Assembly (NCBI GenBank): GCA_045546915.1
Contig: JAZQDU010000027.1
Span: forward strand, 1-64,000
DNA from: UMGS172 sp045546915
GTDB taxonomy: Bacteria > Bacillota > Clostridia > Oscillospirales > Acutalibacteraceae
Reading direction: 5' to 3'
DNA length: 64,000 bases
Below, in pieces: positions 23,228 to 31,745 of the stretch (positions are counted from its first letter, which is position 1; every line of letters begins with the position of its first letter). The translations under genes were made by a program, and so were the position numbers. The notes under the pieces were generated by a model that saw nothing but the letters and a program-made list of their open reading frames with translations, ran no database searches and had not been told where the DNA came from.

Positions 23228-24903
23228 AGTCTAAAAACACACTCATTTGGCTTTTAAAAATGTCGCGCTCACAAATTTTCCCCATAATAATTTTAAGTCT
23301 TACAACCATGTTGTCGTCGGTCACCTTTATTGTTTTGGCTCTTATTTCACGCGAGGTTATAAACATTGCGACCGGCACTACATACTCAGGCGATATAAAG
23401 GCTGATATTGCAAAATGGGCTCTAATTCTTTTAGCGGTACTTTTAGGTCAGTTAACCCTTGTCATTCTTGACAGTCACCTAAAAGCCTCCATCAGCGGAA
23501 AACTGGAAAAGAATTTAAGGCATCACATATTCCAAACCGTTACCGCTAAACAGTATAAAGATATCAGCAAACTTCACTCGGGCGAAATAATCAACCGATT
23601 TATGAGCGATGTTGATATCGTGGTTTCGGGTATTGTTAACTTTGTGCCCAATGCACTTTCTATTTTTACCAAAATCATCGGCGGTCTGGTTGTTATAGCA
23701 ACAATAAGCAAAAACTTTGTTATTATAATTATTGCAGTCGGTATTGGTCTTTTGCTGGGTGCTACGCTTATAAGCACGTTTTATAAAAGACTGCATAAAC
23801 GTGTCCGTCGTGAAACCGGCGAAGTACAAAGCATGACTCAGGAATGTGTTGAAAACATTGTTGTAATTAAATCGTTTTCAAACCGCACCGCTTTGTTACG
23901 TCGACTTGACGGACTTATGAACCGCCTTTATAAAAGCAAAATTTTACGCAACCACGTTACAAACATTTCAAATGCAGGTTTGTTTGTAGTGTTCACAATC
24001 GGTTATTATGCAACATTATGTTGGGGCGCACTAAGTATTGCTTCGGGCAACGGAATTATGGATTACGGTACACTTATGGCTTTTTTGCAGATAGTGTCGC
24101 AAATCCGCACACCCTTATTTAACGCATCAAGCCTTATCACATCTTTCTATTCCGCAACAGCCTCAGCCGAACGCATTATAGAATTAGAAAACCTGCCTGA
24201 TGAAATAACATCAAGCATTGAAGACCCGGTTTCATTGTATAAAACGATAAACTCTATTAAGGTAGACGGGTTGTCTTTTGGATATACAACAGATAAAAAA
24301 ATTATCCATGACAGCAGTTTTGAAATTCCGAAGGGACTGACCGTTGCCGTTACAGGACCTTCGGGCACCGGCAAAAGCACCTTGTTCCGTCTTCTGCTTG
24401 GACTTTTTGAGCCGACAACCGGCAATATAAATTTTAGCACGCAAAACGGCGATATAAACATAAACGCATCGACCAGACCTTTATTTGCATATGTTCCGCA
24501 AGGCAACCTTGTATTATCGGGCACCATTGCTGATAACGTTAAATTCGGCAACCCCGATATTGATGATGAAACAGTACTTTCGGCATTAAAGGATGCCTGC
24601 CTCGGCGATTTAATCGCAACCTTGCCTGACGGAATTAATACCGTTATCGGTGAACGCGGATTAGGTCTGTCGGAGGGGCAGATACAGCGTATTTCGGTAG
24701 CACGTGCACTATGTTGCGGAGCACCGATATTGCTCCTCGATGAATGCACTTCGGCTCTTGATGCCGAAACCGAAATATCCCTGCTCGAAAACATAACTTC
24801 GCACCGTAATAAAACTGTTTTGTTCATATCCCACCGCGAGGCTGCTTTATCAATTTGCGACCAACAGTTATCGCTCAACAACGGCGTATATACATTAAAA
24901 TAA
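23224..24903 (+). CDS. ABC exporter, fused permease and ATPase
   Basis: This half-transporter probably works as a homodimer and exports the product of the cluster. The 559 residues contain six membrane segments in the first ~310 residues. An ATPase domain follows with Walker A GPSGTGKST, signature LSEGQIQR in place of LSGGQ, Walker B ILLLDECTSALD and the switch His in ISHRE. There is no N-terminal C39 peptidase domain, in keeping with a separate peptidase gene just upstream. It overlaps that gene by ATGA and is followed directly by a bidirectional terminator. A lipid or drug flippase is an alternative, but the coupled PqqD and S26 genes favour a peptide. Confidence 0.92.
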   Translation: MKSKNTLIWLLKMSRSQIFPIIILSLTTMLSSVTFIVLALISREVINIATGTTYSGDIKADIAKWALILLAVLLGQLTLVILDSHLKASISGKLEKNLRHHIFQTVTAKQYKDISKLHSGEIINRFMSDVDIVVSGIVNFVPNALSIFTKIIGGLVVIATISKNFVIIIIAVGIGLLLGATLISTFYKRLHKRVRRETGEVQSMTQECVENIVVIKSFSNRTALLRRLDGLMNRLYKSKILRNHVTNISNAGLFVVFTIGYYATLCWGALSIASGNGIMDYGTLMAFLQIVSQIRTPLFNASSLITSFYSATASAERIIELENLPDEITSSIEDPVSLYKTINSIKVDGLSFGYTTDKKIIHDSSFEIPKGLTVAVTGPSGTGKSTLFRLLLGLFEPTTGNINFSTQNGDININASTRPLFAYVPQGNLVLSGTIADNVKFGNPDIDDETVLSALKDACLGDLIATLPDGINTVIGERGLGLSEGQIQRISVARALCCGAPILLLDECTSALDAETEISLLENITSHRNKTVLFISHREAALSICDQQLSLNNGVYTLK

Positions 24904-24949
24904 AAAAGAAGGTTTACAGTCCAACACAACTGTAAGCCTTCTATTTTTA
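24903..24949. terminator. Bidirectional terminator between the ABC exporter and a small minus-strand gene
   Basis: A 14-bp stem with one mismatch (24907-24920 with 24929-24942) is followed by ATTTTT on the plus strand and by T-rich sequence on the minus strand, serving both convergent transcripts. Confidence 0.88.
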
Positions 24950-25204
24950 TAAATTAATCCCATATGAATTCTTAAAGAATGTAAATATTACGTCTTTAAA
25001 AACACAAAGCCCAAATTGACCTCTATTCATATTATCTACAAGCCGACTTATACGGTCATAATCGTATGACAGTGCGGTTAATTGTACCGTAATACTTCCG
25101 TCGGTTCCCTTAACGCCATACGATACGAATTCCTTATCCCCTACTGTTTGTCTTGAATCAACCACACAATAACTAACCCGTGTAGTTTGATATAATGCAC
25201 TCAT
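24947..25204 (-). CDS. Small conserved-looking protein, possibly DUF6514-like
   Basis: This 85-residue protein is not confidently recognised. It has YGVKGTDGSITVQLTALSYDYDRISRLVDNM, a strand then helix pattern reminiscent of the DUF6514 group, with no signal or membrane segment. The frame opens at a GTG at 25234, but GGAGG stands 5 bases before the ATG at 25202-25204, which I take as the start. It has its own promoter, whose -35 lies inside the end of the upstream isomerase gene, and it shares a terminator with the convergent ABC exporter. Confidence 0.75.
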   Translation of the reverse strand: MSALYQTTRVSYCVVDSRQTVGDKEFVSYGVKGTDGSITVQLTALSYDYDRISRLVDNMNRGQFGLCVFKDVIFTFFKNSYGINL

Positions 25205-25245
25205 AACTGCCTCCAAAATGCTAATATCGTTCACATTACGAGTAT

Positions 25246-25273
25246 ATTATAACATTTATTCGACAAAAGTCAA
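25246..25273 (-). promoter_or_regulatory. SigA promoter of the 85-residue gene
   Basis: TTGACT (25268-25273) and TATAAT (25246-25251) are 16 bases apart on the minus strand. The -35 overlaps the stop codon region of the preceding gene. Confidence 0.8.
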
Positions 25274-26055
25274 CATATTTTGTGAAATTTAGTCACAAAT
25301 TTATATGCCTCTATAAGTTCACTTATATCATTATACGACTGGTTATATACTTCAATAAGGCAAGCACCCTTATACCCGTCTGCAACAAGCCTGTTGAAAA
25401 ATTCCGTAAAATCAAACTCACCTTTACCGGGCAACATACAGTCAAATTGGGGTGTATGGTCGCTTATATGCACGTTTACGACGTTTCCCTTCATCGCATC
25501 GTACATTTCATACGGCGAATAGCCTGCCCTTATTGCCTGTTTTATGTCAAATGTAAATTTTAGTTTGTCCTCGGTTAGTCTCGTAAAGTTTTTGACATTT
25601 TCAGGTGTTGCACAGCGATAACGGTTGACATTTTCATGCGTTACGGTAACACCAAAATCTTGAGCCTGACTATTCATCTCCATAAGTCTCAGGCAATATT
25701 CCCGGTCAGACACGTGTCCTATTAAGGAATCACCGTGTAATACCACATACTTAGCACCTAAAACGGCCGCCGCTTCATAGTATTTTTTATACCAATCAAG
25801 CGACTCTTTATATCTTCTCTCGTATCCCGAAAATAAAAAGTATGGCTCAGCCACAGACCCGCACGGATGTACTGAAGCAACCTCAACACCATAAGTTTTA
25901 GAAAGAAACTGCAATTTTTTCACAAACGGCATCTCAAGTTCACATGGGCTGTTGAAAAAAATCTCAGTGACAGGTATCTCATTCTGACACAAAATTTCCA
26001 ATGATTTTTCGGTTTCTAACGGATAAAGACTGGCTGTGGATATTCCTATCTTCAT
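25270..26055 (-). CDS. Sugar phosphate isomerase/epimerase (xylose isomerase-like TIM barrel)
   Basis: This is a 261-residue TIM-barrel protein of the AP-endonuclease-2 / xylose isomerase-like superfamily. It begins MKIGISTASLYPLETEKSLE. The expected metal ligands are seen: SVHP and LHGDSL histidines, HENVNRYR glutamate, TFDIKQAIRAG aspartate, VHISDHTPQ histidine and LIEVYN glutamate. Substrate cannot be told from sequence; sugar or inositol-type isomerases are possible. It overlaps rqcH by ATGA and is the last gene of a long minus-strand run. Confidence 0.88.
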   Translation of the reverse strand: MKIGISTASLYPLETEKSLEILCQNEIPVTEIFFNSPCELEMPFVKKLQFLSKTYGVEVASVHPCGSVAEPYFLFSGYERRYKESLDWYKKYYEAAAVLGAKYVVLHGDSLIGHVSDREYCLRLMEMNSQAQDFGVTVTHENVNRYRCATPENVKNFTRLTEDKLKFTFDIKQAIRAGYSPYEMYDAMKGNVVNVHISDHTPQFDCMLPGKGEFDFTEFFNRLVADGYKGACLIEVYNQSYNDISELIEAYKFVTKFHKIC

Positions 26056-27785
26056 TGGTCTTTCCTTTCAGGTGTGACATACACCGTTCGGTTGGTTTTA
26101 TAAATAACCATACCGGGCTTTGCACCCGCAGGTTTTTTAACATATTTCACTGCAGTATAATCGACCGCCACCGAAGAAGAATTTGCCGCCTTTGAATGTT
26201 CTGCCGCCTTAGTTGCGGCAAAAATCACGGTAGATTCGGGCAATTCTTTACCCTCACTTACAACTATAACATGCGAACCGGGAATGTTTTTGGTATGAAA
26301 CCACACGTCGTTTTTATCGGCAACCTTTAATGTCAACTCATCATTTTGACGGTTGTTCCTGCCTATAAAAACACGAAAACCATCCGGCGATACCGTTTCG
26401 ATGGGTTTAGAAACTGTAACCGCCGTTTTTTTGCGGTCGGTTGCACTTTTCCTTAAATACCCTGCCATGCTCAACTCATTTCGTATTTCTTTTAACTCTG
26501 CCACCGAAGAGGCTCGCGACAATTCATCAATAACGCTTTCAATATACCTAAATTCATCATAACTTTGCTTGATAAGACCGTCAAGAACGGCAGCAGCATT
26601 ACAACATTTTTTATACTCTTTAAAATATTTCTGAGCATTTTGCATTACAGATAGAGAAGAGTCAAGCGGAATTTTAACGGTTTTGAATTCGGGGTCGTAA
26701 TAATTCATAACCTCGGCAAAAGTAAGCCCTCTTGCATCAGAATCCTTATATGATTTTAAAAGTTCACCGTAAATCCTGTACTTCTCACCGTCAGCACAAC
26801 GCTTTTTCTCATTTTCACGCACATTTATTTTCTTTTCGGCACGTGAACGCAAATTACCAAGCAACCTTACAAGGTCGCTTGCAAAACTCATTATTCTCTC
26901 TTTGCGGTCACGCTCAGCATAAACCTTGTCAAGTAATTCAGAAAAATTTGAAAACTTTACTTCTTTTGCCGACTCACCATATTGAGAAATACCCATATAT
27001 GAAAACTCAAACGGCAGACCGTTTTTGTCTGCAAGTGCTATAGGCTGAGGTGCTAAGACTTTAGCAACAAACTCCTCAAACGCATATTTTAGGCTTTGTT
27101 GTTCATCAACACTTAAACTGTCGGCTACAATGTCAATATCTAAGCCTGACATTGTTGCTATTTCGCGTGATATAAGTGGCGAAACACCGTCAACTACCGA
27201 CAAAATAGCGGAACTTAAAGGTTTGCTCAAAGAACAAACTTCTTTAGTAAACTCTTCACCTGTTACCTCTAACACAGATAACTTTTGCTGTTTTTCGGGA
27301 TATCTGTAATATGCACCCGGTTGTATAATACGTGTGCCTGATTCTAAATCGGAACGGCGTAACGAATCGACAATTTTTCCGTCATTACTCACCAAAATCA
27401 AGTTGGTTTGTTTGCCGATAAGTTCGGTAACAAGCCTATAAGTCACGCTGTCCCCCATTTCATTAAAGCAGTTAAAAACAAGCGTTACAACCCGTTCAAA
27501 TCCTGTGTCCTCAATGTGCGAAAATCTTGCTCCGCCTAAGAATTTTCGCATTAACATACAAAACATCGGCGGTTCTGCCGGGTTTTCGTACACAATTTCG
27601 GTGAAATGAAGCCTTGGAGCCGACGGTCTGATGCTTATAAGCAAACGCTTTGTAACACCTGCAGCACGAAACATTATCACCAGCTCCTCATGTGAGGGCT
27701 GGTGTATTTTGTCGATACGGGTAAATTCAAGCGCATCAGATATTTCATTTTTAAGTTGGTACAAAAATATTCCGTCAATTCCCAT
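26052..27785 (-). CDS. rqcH: NFACT ribosome quality control protein RqcH (FbpA/Rqc2 homologue)
   Basis: RqcH binds obstructed 50S subunits and recruits tRNA-Ala to add C-terminal alanine tails that mark stalled peptides for degradation. The 577 residues start MGIDGIFLYQLKNEISDALE, the NFACT-N domain. A coiled-coil middle follows (about 290-430, rich in Lys/Glu), then the NFACT-R domain with the NDVWFHTKNIPGSHVIV signature near the C-terminus. The older name, fibronectin-binding protein, is misleading. It overlaps trmK upstream by 11 bases and the isomerase downstream by 4. Confidence 0.95.
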   Translation of the reverse strand: MGIDGIFLYQLKNEISDALEFTRIDKIHQPSHEELVIMFRAAGVTKRLLISIRPSAPRLHFTEIVYENPAEPPMFCMLMRKFLGGARFSHIEDTGFERVVTLVFNCFNEMGDSVTYRLVTELIGKQTNLILVSNDGKIVDSLRRSDLESGTRIIQPGAYYRYPEKQQKLSVLEVTGEEFTKEVCSLSKPLSSAILSVVDGVSPLISREIATMSGLDIDIVADSLSVDEQQSLKYAFEEFVAKVLAPQPIALADKNGLPFEFSYMGISQYGESAKEVKFSNFSELLDKVYAERDRKERIMSFASDLVRLLGNLRSRAEKKINVRENEKKRCADGEKYRIYGELLKSYKDSDARGLTFAEVMNYYDPEFKTVKIPLDSSLSVMQNAQKYFKEYKKCCNAAAVLDGLIKQSYDEFRYIESVIDELSRASSVAELKEIRNELSMAGYLRKSATDRKKTAVTVSKPIETVSPDGFRVFIGRNNRQNDELTLKVADKNDVWFHTKNIPGSHVIVVSEGKELPESTVIFAATKAAEHSKAANSSSVAVDYTAVKYVKKPAGAKPGMVIYKTNRTVYVTPERKDQ

Positions 27786-28458
27786 TAAACTTTGTCCTCA
27801 GTTTATCTATTTCAGCCATTACGTAAAGCAACATTTTATGCCGTTGGCTATCAACATTCTTTATATTTTCAGCCAATTCTCCCACTAACCGTCTTTTTCT
27901 TATTATGTAAGCCATTTCGTCCTCACCTATATTTTGGGTGAGTTTGCCAAGATAATAAAACAGAGGTTCGCAAGCTGTTATATTCCCTGTAAACGACGCG
28001 TTAATTACAGTATAAACCCTGCCTTGCGACGTCACGGCCCTCTCCTCGGTTATTTCAAACCCTTGTTGACAAAGATATCGACGCAAATCCTCAACCGATG
28101 TCATGGGTTGAAGCAAAAGTTGATATTTACTGTTCTTTATCCACGGAGTACTGTCAATCAACTTAACTATAAGGTCGCCGCCCATTCCGGCTAAAATAAA
28201 GGTGTCGGCTTCATGCGGTTCAACCGCAGAAAATCCGTCACCTTTTCTTAAAACTATGCCTTCTGTGGCAGTCTTGTTAATGTTTTTACGTGCATTTTCT
28301 AAAGGACCGTCAGCAACATCACATGCAAATGCACATGTGGCTATTCCTTCCTTTATAAGATACACCGGCAAATAGGCGTGGTCGGTACCGATATCGGCAA
28401 CCCGAGCACCCTTATTTACCATTTTTGCTATTTTAAGCAAACGGCTGTTTAAAGCCAT
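27775..28458 (-). CDS. trmK: tRNA (adenine(22)-N(1))-methyltransferase
   Basis: TrmK methylates N1 of A22 in the D-arm of tRNAs, mainly in Gram-positive bacteria. The 227-residue protein starts MALNSRLLKIAKMVNKGARV, with the SAM-binding VADIGTDHAYLPVYL motif, and continues with FILAGMGGDLIVKL and LLLQPMTSVEDLRRYL, all family landmarks. It shares a base with the end of the preceding small gene and overlaps rqcH. Confidence 0.95.
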   Translation of the reverse strand: MALNSRLLKIAKMVNKGARVADIGTDHAYLPVYLIKEGIATCAFACDVADGPLENARKNINKTATEGIVLRKGDGFSAVEPHEADTFILAGMGGDLIVKLIDSTPWIKNSKYQLLLQPMTSVEDLRRYLCQQGFEITEERAVTSQGRVYTVINASFTGNITACEPLFYYLGKLTQNIGEDEMAYIIRKRRLVGELAENIKNVDSQRHKMLLYVMAEIDKLRTKFNGN

Positions 28459-28658
28459 TATTTATTCTCCAAAAAAGCGTTGATTTTATTTACAAGAGCA
28501 TCGCAATCGGTACCGTGCACCTTGCAGGCGGCCTCAACCGATTCGCCTCTCGATGCAGGGCAACCAAGACAATGCATTCCCATTTCGAGGAAAAACTGTG
28601 CGGTTTCAACATTCATATCCAAAATGTCACCAATCAACATGTCTTTTGTAATTTTCAT
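28458..28658 (-). CDS. DUF1858-domain protein (hybrid-cluster-associated redox disulfide type)
   Basis: This 66-residue cytosolic protein fits the DUF1858 pattern: KITKDMLIGDILDMNVETAQ, then FFLEMGMHCLGCPASRGESV with the CxxC (CLGC) motif, and a helical end with EAACKVHGTD. Such proteins are thought to have a redox or metal role, but the function is not established. It is coupled to trmK, sharing one base. Confidence 0.9.
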   Translation of the reverse strand: MKITKDMLIGDILDMNVETAQFFLEMGMHCLGCPASRGESVEAACKVHGTDCDALVNKINAFLENK

Positions 28659-28691
28659 AATAATTCTCCTTTTTATGATTATTCCACTTTA

Positions 28692-29408
28692 TTATTTACC
28701 GCTATTTATAATTTCATTATAAAGATTTTCGGTATTTGCAAAAAGTCCCTCTGCTACGCCGTCACCTAAATATTTGTTTATTACTCTTTTAGCCTCGTTA
28801 AACATTGGAGGACGCAACTGCACCGAATGTGTATCACTTGCAATAAAAGAAGCAACCTGTGAATCGATAAGTTTAAGTGCGGCTTTTTTATAAGGGTCAA
28901 AGAAAGAGGAAGCATTGACGTGTGCAACCGCCACTCCTTCGTCGACGAGTTTAAGCGCATCTTTAAATCCTTTATATTTATAATACCTTTCAAGATGAGC
29001 AAGTATTGGTGTTATGCCAAAATTATAAAAAATATTTGCAACATCGTTAACCGTCCGCTGGTCAATATCCTTTCCGTAAGCAAACTCAAGAAGAAGATAC
29101 TGCGAGCCTCCTAACGTTAACTCTTTAATTGCCGATGTGCCCGAAATCCCCCTAAAATACCTTACCTCAAACCCCTGTAAAACACTAGGCATATCAGGTG
29201 TTATGTTCTGCTTCAACAAATCAAATCTTTCTTTAACCAAGCCTAAATGTTCGGAAAAATCAATCTTTTCGGCATAGAAATGAGGCGTGGCTGCCACGAC
29301 ATCTACACCTTGTTCTTTAAGCATGGTTAATAACTGCAAAGATTCTTCAAGCGTTTTAGCACCATCATCAACACCGGGTAAGATGTGTGAATGAATATCA
29401 AACAGCAC
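28692..29408 (-). CDS. CpsB/YwqE-type manganese-dependent protein tyrosine phosphatase
   Basis: CpsB-class PHP phosphatases remove phosphate from the CpsD tyrosine kinase and so tune capsule or exopolysaccharide length and output. The 238 residues begin MLFDIHSHILPGVDDGAKTL with the metal-binding His-x-His and DD residues. TPHFYAE and LAHLERY histidines follow, then ASDTHS near the end. It comes 12 bases after the kinase gene, completing a CpsC-CpsD-CpsB trio. Confidence 0.93.
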   Translation of the reverse strand: MLFDIHSHILPGVDDGAKTLEESLQLLTMLKEQGVDVVAATPHFYAEKIDFSEHLGLVKERFDLLKQNITPDMPSVLQGFEVRYFRGISGTSAIKELTLGGSQYLLLEFAYGKDIDQRTVNDVANIFYNFGITPILAHLERYYKYKGFKDALKLVDEGVAVAHVNASSFFDPYKKAALKLIDSQVASFIASDTHSVQLRPPMFNEAKRVINKYLGDGVAEGLFANTENLYNEIINSGK

Positions 29409-29420
29409 TCTGACACCATC

Positions 29421-30125
29421 CTATCTTGCGTAACTATTATTTTTATAATATGTACTGTTGTGCTTCTGATAACCGCCGTTAATAATAACGCCCAACAAAC
29501 TGGCATTAGCAAACTTAATAGCCGAAACCGATTTGTCTACCTGGTCATGTGTAGTTCTTCCGCCGCGGACAACCAAAACAACACCGGCAGTTTTAGGAGC
29601 AAGTGCAATAGCATCCGAAACAACGCCTATAGGGGGCGTGTCGATAATAACACGGTCATAAAGTTTCTCTACTCCGTCCAAAAACTCCTGCATTTTAGGT
29701 GAACTCAACAACTCCGACGGATTGGGAGGTATAGGACCTGCAGGAAGCACGTCAAGGTCGGTACCAATGTTATGTACCGAATCTTCAAATGAACTGAGTC
29801 CTACAAGAACAGAACTGAGTCCGCTTGCATTTGACAATCTCATTTTCTTATGAACAGTAGGCAGACGAAGGTCAGCGTCAATAAGAAGTACTTTTTCGCC
29901 AAGTTGTGAAAAAGTAATCGCAATATTTACAGCGCTTGTCGACTTGCCTTCTCCTTGATTAGAACTTGAAATCAAAAGGCTTTTTCGGTCACTCTGAGAG
30001 GTTGTATAAAGCAAATTTGTTCTGATTGCCTTATATGCCTCAACTACTGCAAACGGAACTGACCTTGTACCATTTGTTGTCTTTGCAGCATTTTCATATG
30101 TTTTAGTAATCTTGCTAGCCATCAC
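29421..30125 (-). CDS. CpsD/CapB-type bacterial tyrosine kinase
   Basis: This is the BY-kinase partner of the chain-length protein. The 234-residue protein has Walker A (SSNQGEGKST), Walker A' (VLLIDADLRLP) and Walker B (VIIDTPPIG) in the expected order, and a tyrosine-rich C-terminus (YQKHNSTYYKNNSYAR) that would be autophosphorylated. EAYKAIRTNLLYT is the family start. It overlaps the chain-length gene by 4 bases. Confidence 0.95.
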   Translation of the reverse strand: MMASKITKTYENAAKTTNGTRSVPFAVVEAYKAIRTNLLYTTSQSDRKSLLISSSNQGEGKSTSAVNIAITFSQLGEKVLLIDADLRLPTVHKKMRLSNASGLSSVLVGLSSFEDSVHNIGTDLDVLPAGPIPPNPSELLSSPKMQEFLDGVEKLYDRVIIDTPPIGVVSDAIALAPKTAGVVLVVRGGRTTHDQVDKSVSAIKFANASLLGVIINGGYQKHNSTYYKNNSYAR

Positions 30126-30850
30126 TCAATCGTTCTCCTTTTACCTTTGGTTTCAAAATCCGGCACACTTCCAAGCAACGGAACATCGTGGTTTTTAAGG
30201 AAGTCATCCTCGCCCTTAACAGTTTTATCAAGTACATTAATAACTATAGCCACAACAACCGAAACCACAAAACCGGCAACAAGTGCAAGCAAACTTGTAG
30301 TAACAGTATTAGGTGCAACCTGAACAGCACTGTTTTCGATATTAAGTACCACAGCACTAGTTCTTCCAAGACGTGAGGTAACTGCCAAAGGTGTGCACTC
30401 GGCAAGTGCCGCTACCAAAGTTGCCGCATCTTCCTGGTCATAAGTTTTTACGTTAATGGTAAGTATTAGCGATTCTTCCTCATACGATATGCTGGTCTTA
30501 TCTTTTAACTGACTTACCGAATAAGAAGAATTAAGTCCTTCTTCCTCTGCAAGACCAATTGCCATCTCATAATAATCAACCGACTGAGACAAAATGCCTG
30601 AAATAGACTTAAGCAACGCAAAAGATGTAGACAATTCAGCAGTGGTTATGTACTCGGTATTGCTTTGGTCAACGTCGCCTTTAAAAAGAGCACCGCTGGC
30701 TATAAGAACAGTTGCTTTGGCCGAGTAAACCGGTCTTGCAACAAACACACAGTACGAAAGAGCAATGGTAAACGCCAATACAGTAACAACCATTACCAAC
30801 CAAATCCTTTTCATAACAATATGAAAAAGGTCTAATAATGAAAATTCCAT
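30122..30850 (-). CDS. CpsC/Wzz-type polysaccharide co-polymerase (chain-length determinant)
   Basis: This membrane protein activates the CpsD kinase and sets polymer chain length. The 242 residues have a first membrane segment at about 14-34 (IWLVMVVTVLAFTIALSY). An extracytoplasmic domain follows (YSAKATVLIASG onward), then a second membrane segment at about 186-208, ending in a short cytosolic tail. The kinase follows with a 4-base overlap. The polymer made is unknown, since no flippase, polymerase or large glycosyltransferase set lies beside it. Confidence 0.92.
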   Translation of the reverse strand: MEFSLLDLFHIVMKRIWLVMVVTVLAFTIALSYCVFVARPVYSAKATVLIASGALFKGDVDQSNTEYITTAELSTSFALLKSISGILSQSVDYYEMAIGLAEEEGLNSSYSVSQLKDKTSISYEEESLILTINVKTYDQEDAATLVAALAECTPLAVTSRLGRTSAVVLNIENSAVQVAPNTVTTSLLALVAGFVVSVVVAIVINVLDKTVKGEDDFLKNHDVPLLGSVPDFETKGKRRTIE

Positions 30851-30869
30851 GAAACTATCTCCTTGTCAA

Positions 30870-31430
30870 TCATTCAATACCTGAACTCTTTATTTTCTTT
30901 ACCGATTTTGATAAAAACCAGCAGTAAATTGCTTCTCCCAACTCGTGAAACACAGGGTCACCGTCGTGCGAACACAACATGGCGAAGGTTTGACCGATTC
31001 TGCGGTCAACCTCGGTACCTCTGCGGTAAGCAAGGTAATAAAACGAAAATGCACCTGAATCACCTACCGCCTTATAAAGCGGAAGTTCAATCTTTTCAAG
31101 TTCGGTATTAAATCCGTTTTTAGCGGCCTGCACAACCACCGAGCTTTCTATTTCCTTTTCGAGTGCAACCGTCGCAGCAAAAACCATGAGTATTCCGCGT
31201 TGAACAGCCATCTCGGTATTCTCGTTTTCTTCATCTTCCATAGCAAAGCGACTGATATTCTGCACAACATCATGAGCCAAAGCAATGCCTAAATCGCGAG
31301 CCTTTACAGTGTTACCTTTTGAACTTTCTCGGTCATACTCATCGGTTGGCGACGACAACTTATCACGCCGTTTAGATGAAAGCGACTTTATTGTATCGGC
31401 GCTTGCTATCTTAATATCTTCATCAAACAA
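30870..31430 (-). CDS. Protein of unknown function heading the CpsCDB module
   Basis: I do not recognise this 186-residue protein. It is soluble and mostly helical, with a charged, Ser-rich first 45 residues (SSKRRDKLSSPTDEYDRESS) and a more conserved-looking body (ARDLGIALAHDVVQNISRFA, then ALEKEIESSVVVQAAKNGF). It has several aromatic residues near the C-terminus (FSFYYLAYRRG, YCWFLSK). The start is TTG at 31428-31430 with AAGGGGG 8 bases upstream. It lies 19 bases before cpsC and 50 after a TSCPD gene. It may be a regulator or adaptor of the polysaccharide module, but that is only position. Confidence 0.7.
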   Translation of the reverse strand: MFDEDIKIASADTIKSLSSKRRDKLSSPTDEYDRESSKGNTVKARDLGIALAHDVVQNISRFAMEDEENENTEMAVQRGILMVFAATVALEKEIESSVVVQAAKNGFNTELEKIELPLYKAVGDSGAFSFYYLAYRRGTEVDRRIGQTFAMLCSHDGDPVFHELGEAIYCWFLSKSVKKIKSSGIE

Positions 31431-31480
31431 TAAACTAACCCCCTTAAAAGAAACTATCAGGGAATAACAAAACTAATTCC

Positions 31481-31735
31481 TTAAAGATTGCCTGCCTTAT
31501 AATTTTTAAGTGCCTCGGCAAGCTGGTCAGGACACGACGTATTTTTGAATCCGCATTTAATACCCTGTAGTTTTGCGATAATATCGTCAATATCCATACC
31601 GGCACACAAAGCAGAAATGCCTTTTAAATTACCGTTACAACCTCCCGCAAAACCAACCGAAAGCAGTTTATTATCCTCAATATCGAGAACAATACTACGT
31701 GAGCAGGTCCCTTTAGTAGTATAAGTATATTTCAT
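31481..31735 (-). CDS. TIGR03905-type TSCPD-domain protein
   Basis: The 84 residues match the TSCPD family: YTTKGTCSRSIVLDIEDNKL at the start, FAGGCNGNLKGISALC in the middle and NTSCPDQLAEALKNY at the end. Related domains occur in class II ribonucleotide reductases, where cysteines may bind metal. The stand-alone form has no known function. It follows rpoD by 10 bases. Confidence 0.93.
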   Translation of the reverse strand: MKYTYTTKGTCSRSIVLDIEDNKLLSVGFAGGCNGNLKGISALCAGMDIDDIIAKLQGIKCGFKNTSCPDQLAEALKNYKAGNL

Positions 31736-31745
31736 TTGTATATCC

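Noticed and set aside
24147..24929. A 260-codon open frame on the minus strand
   Set aside because: It is antisense to the ABC exporter's ATPase domain, and its sequence is the mirror of conserved motifs.
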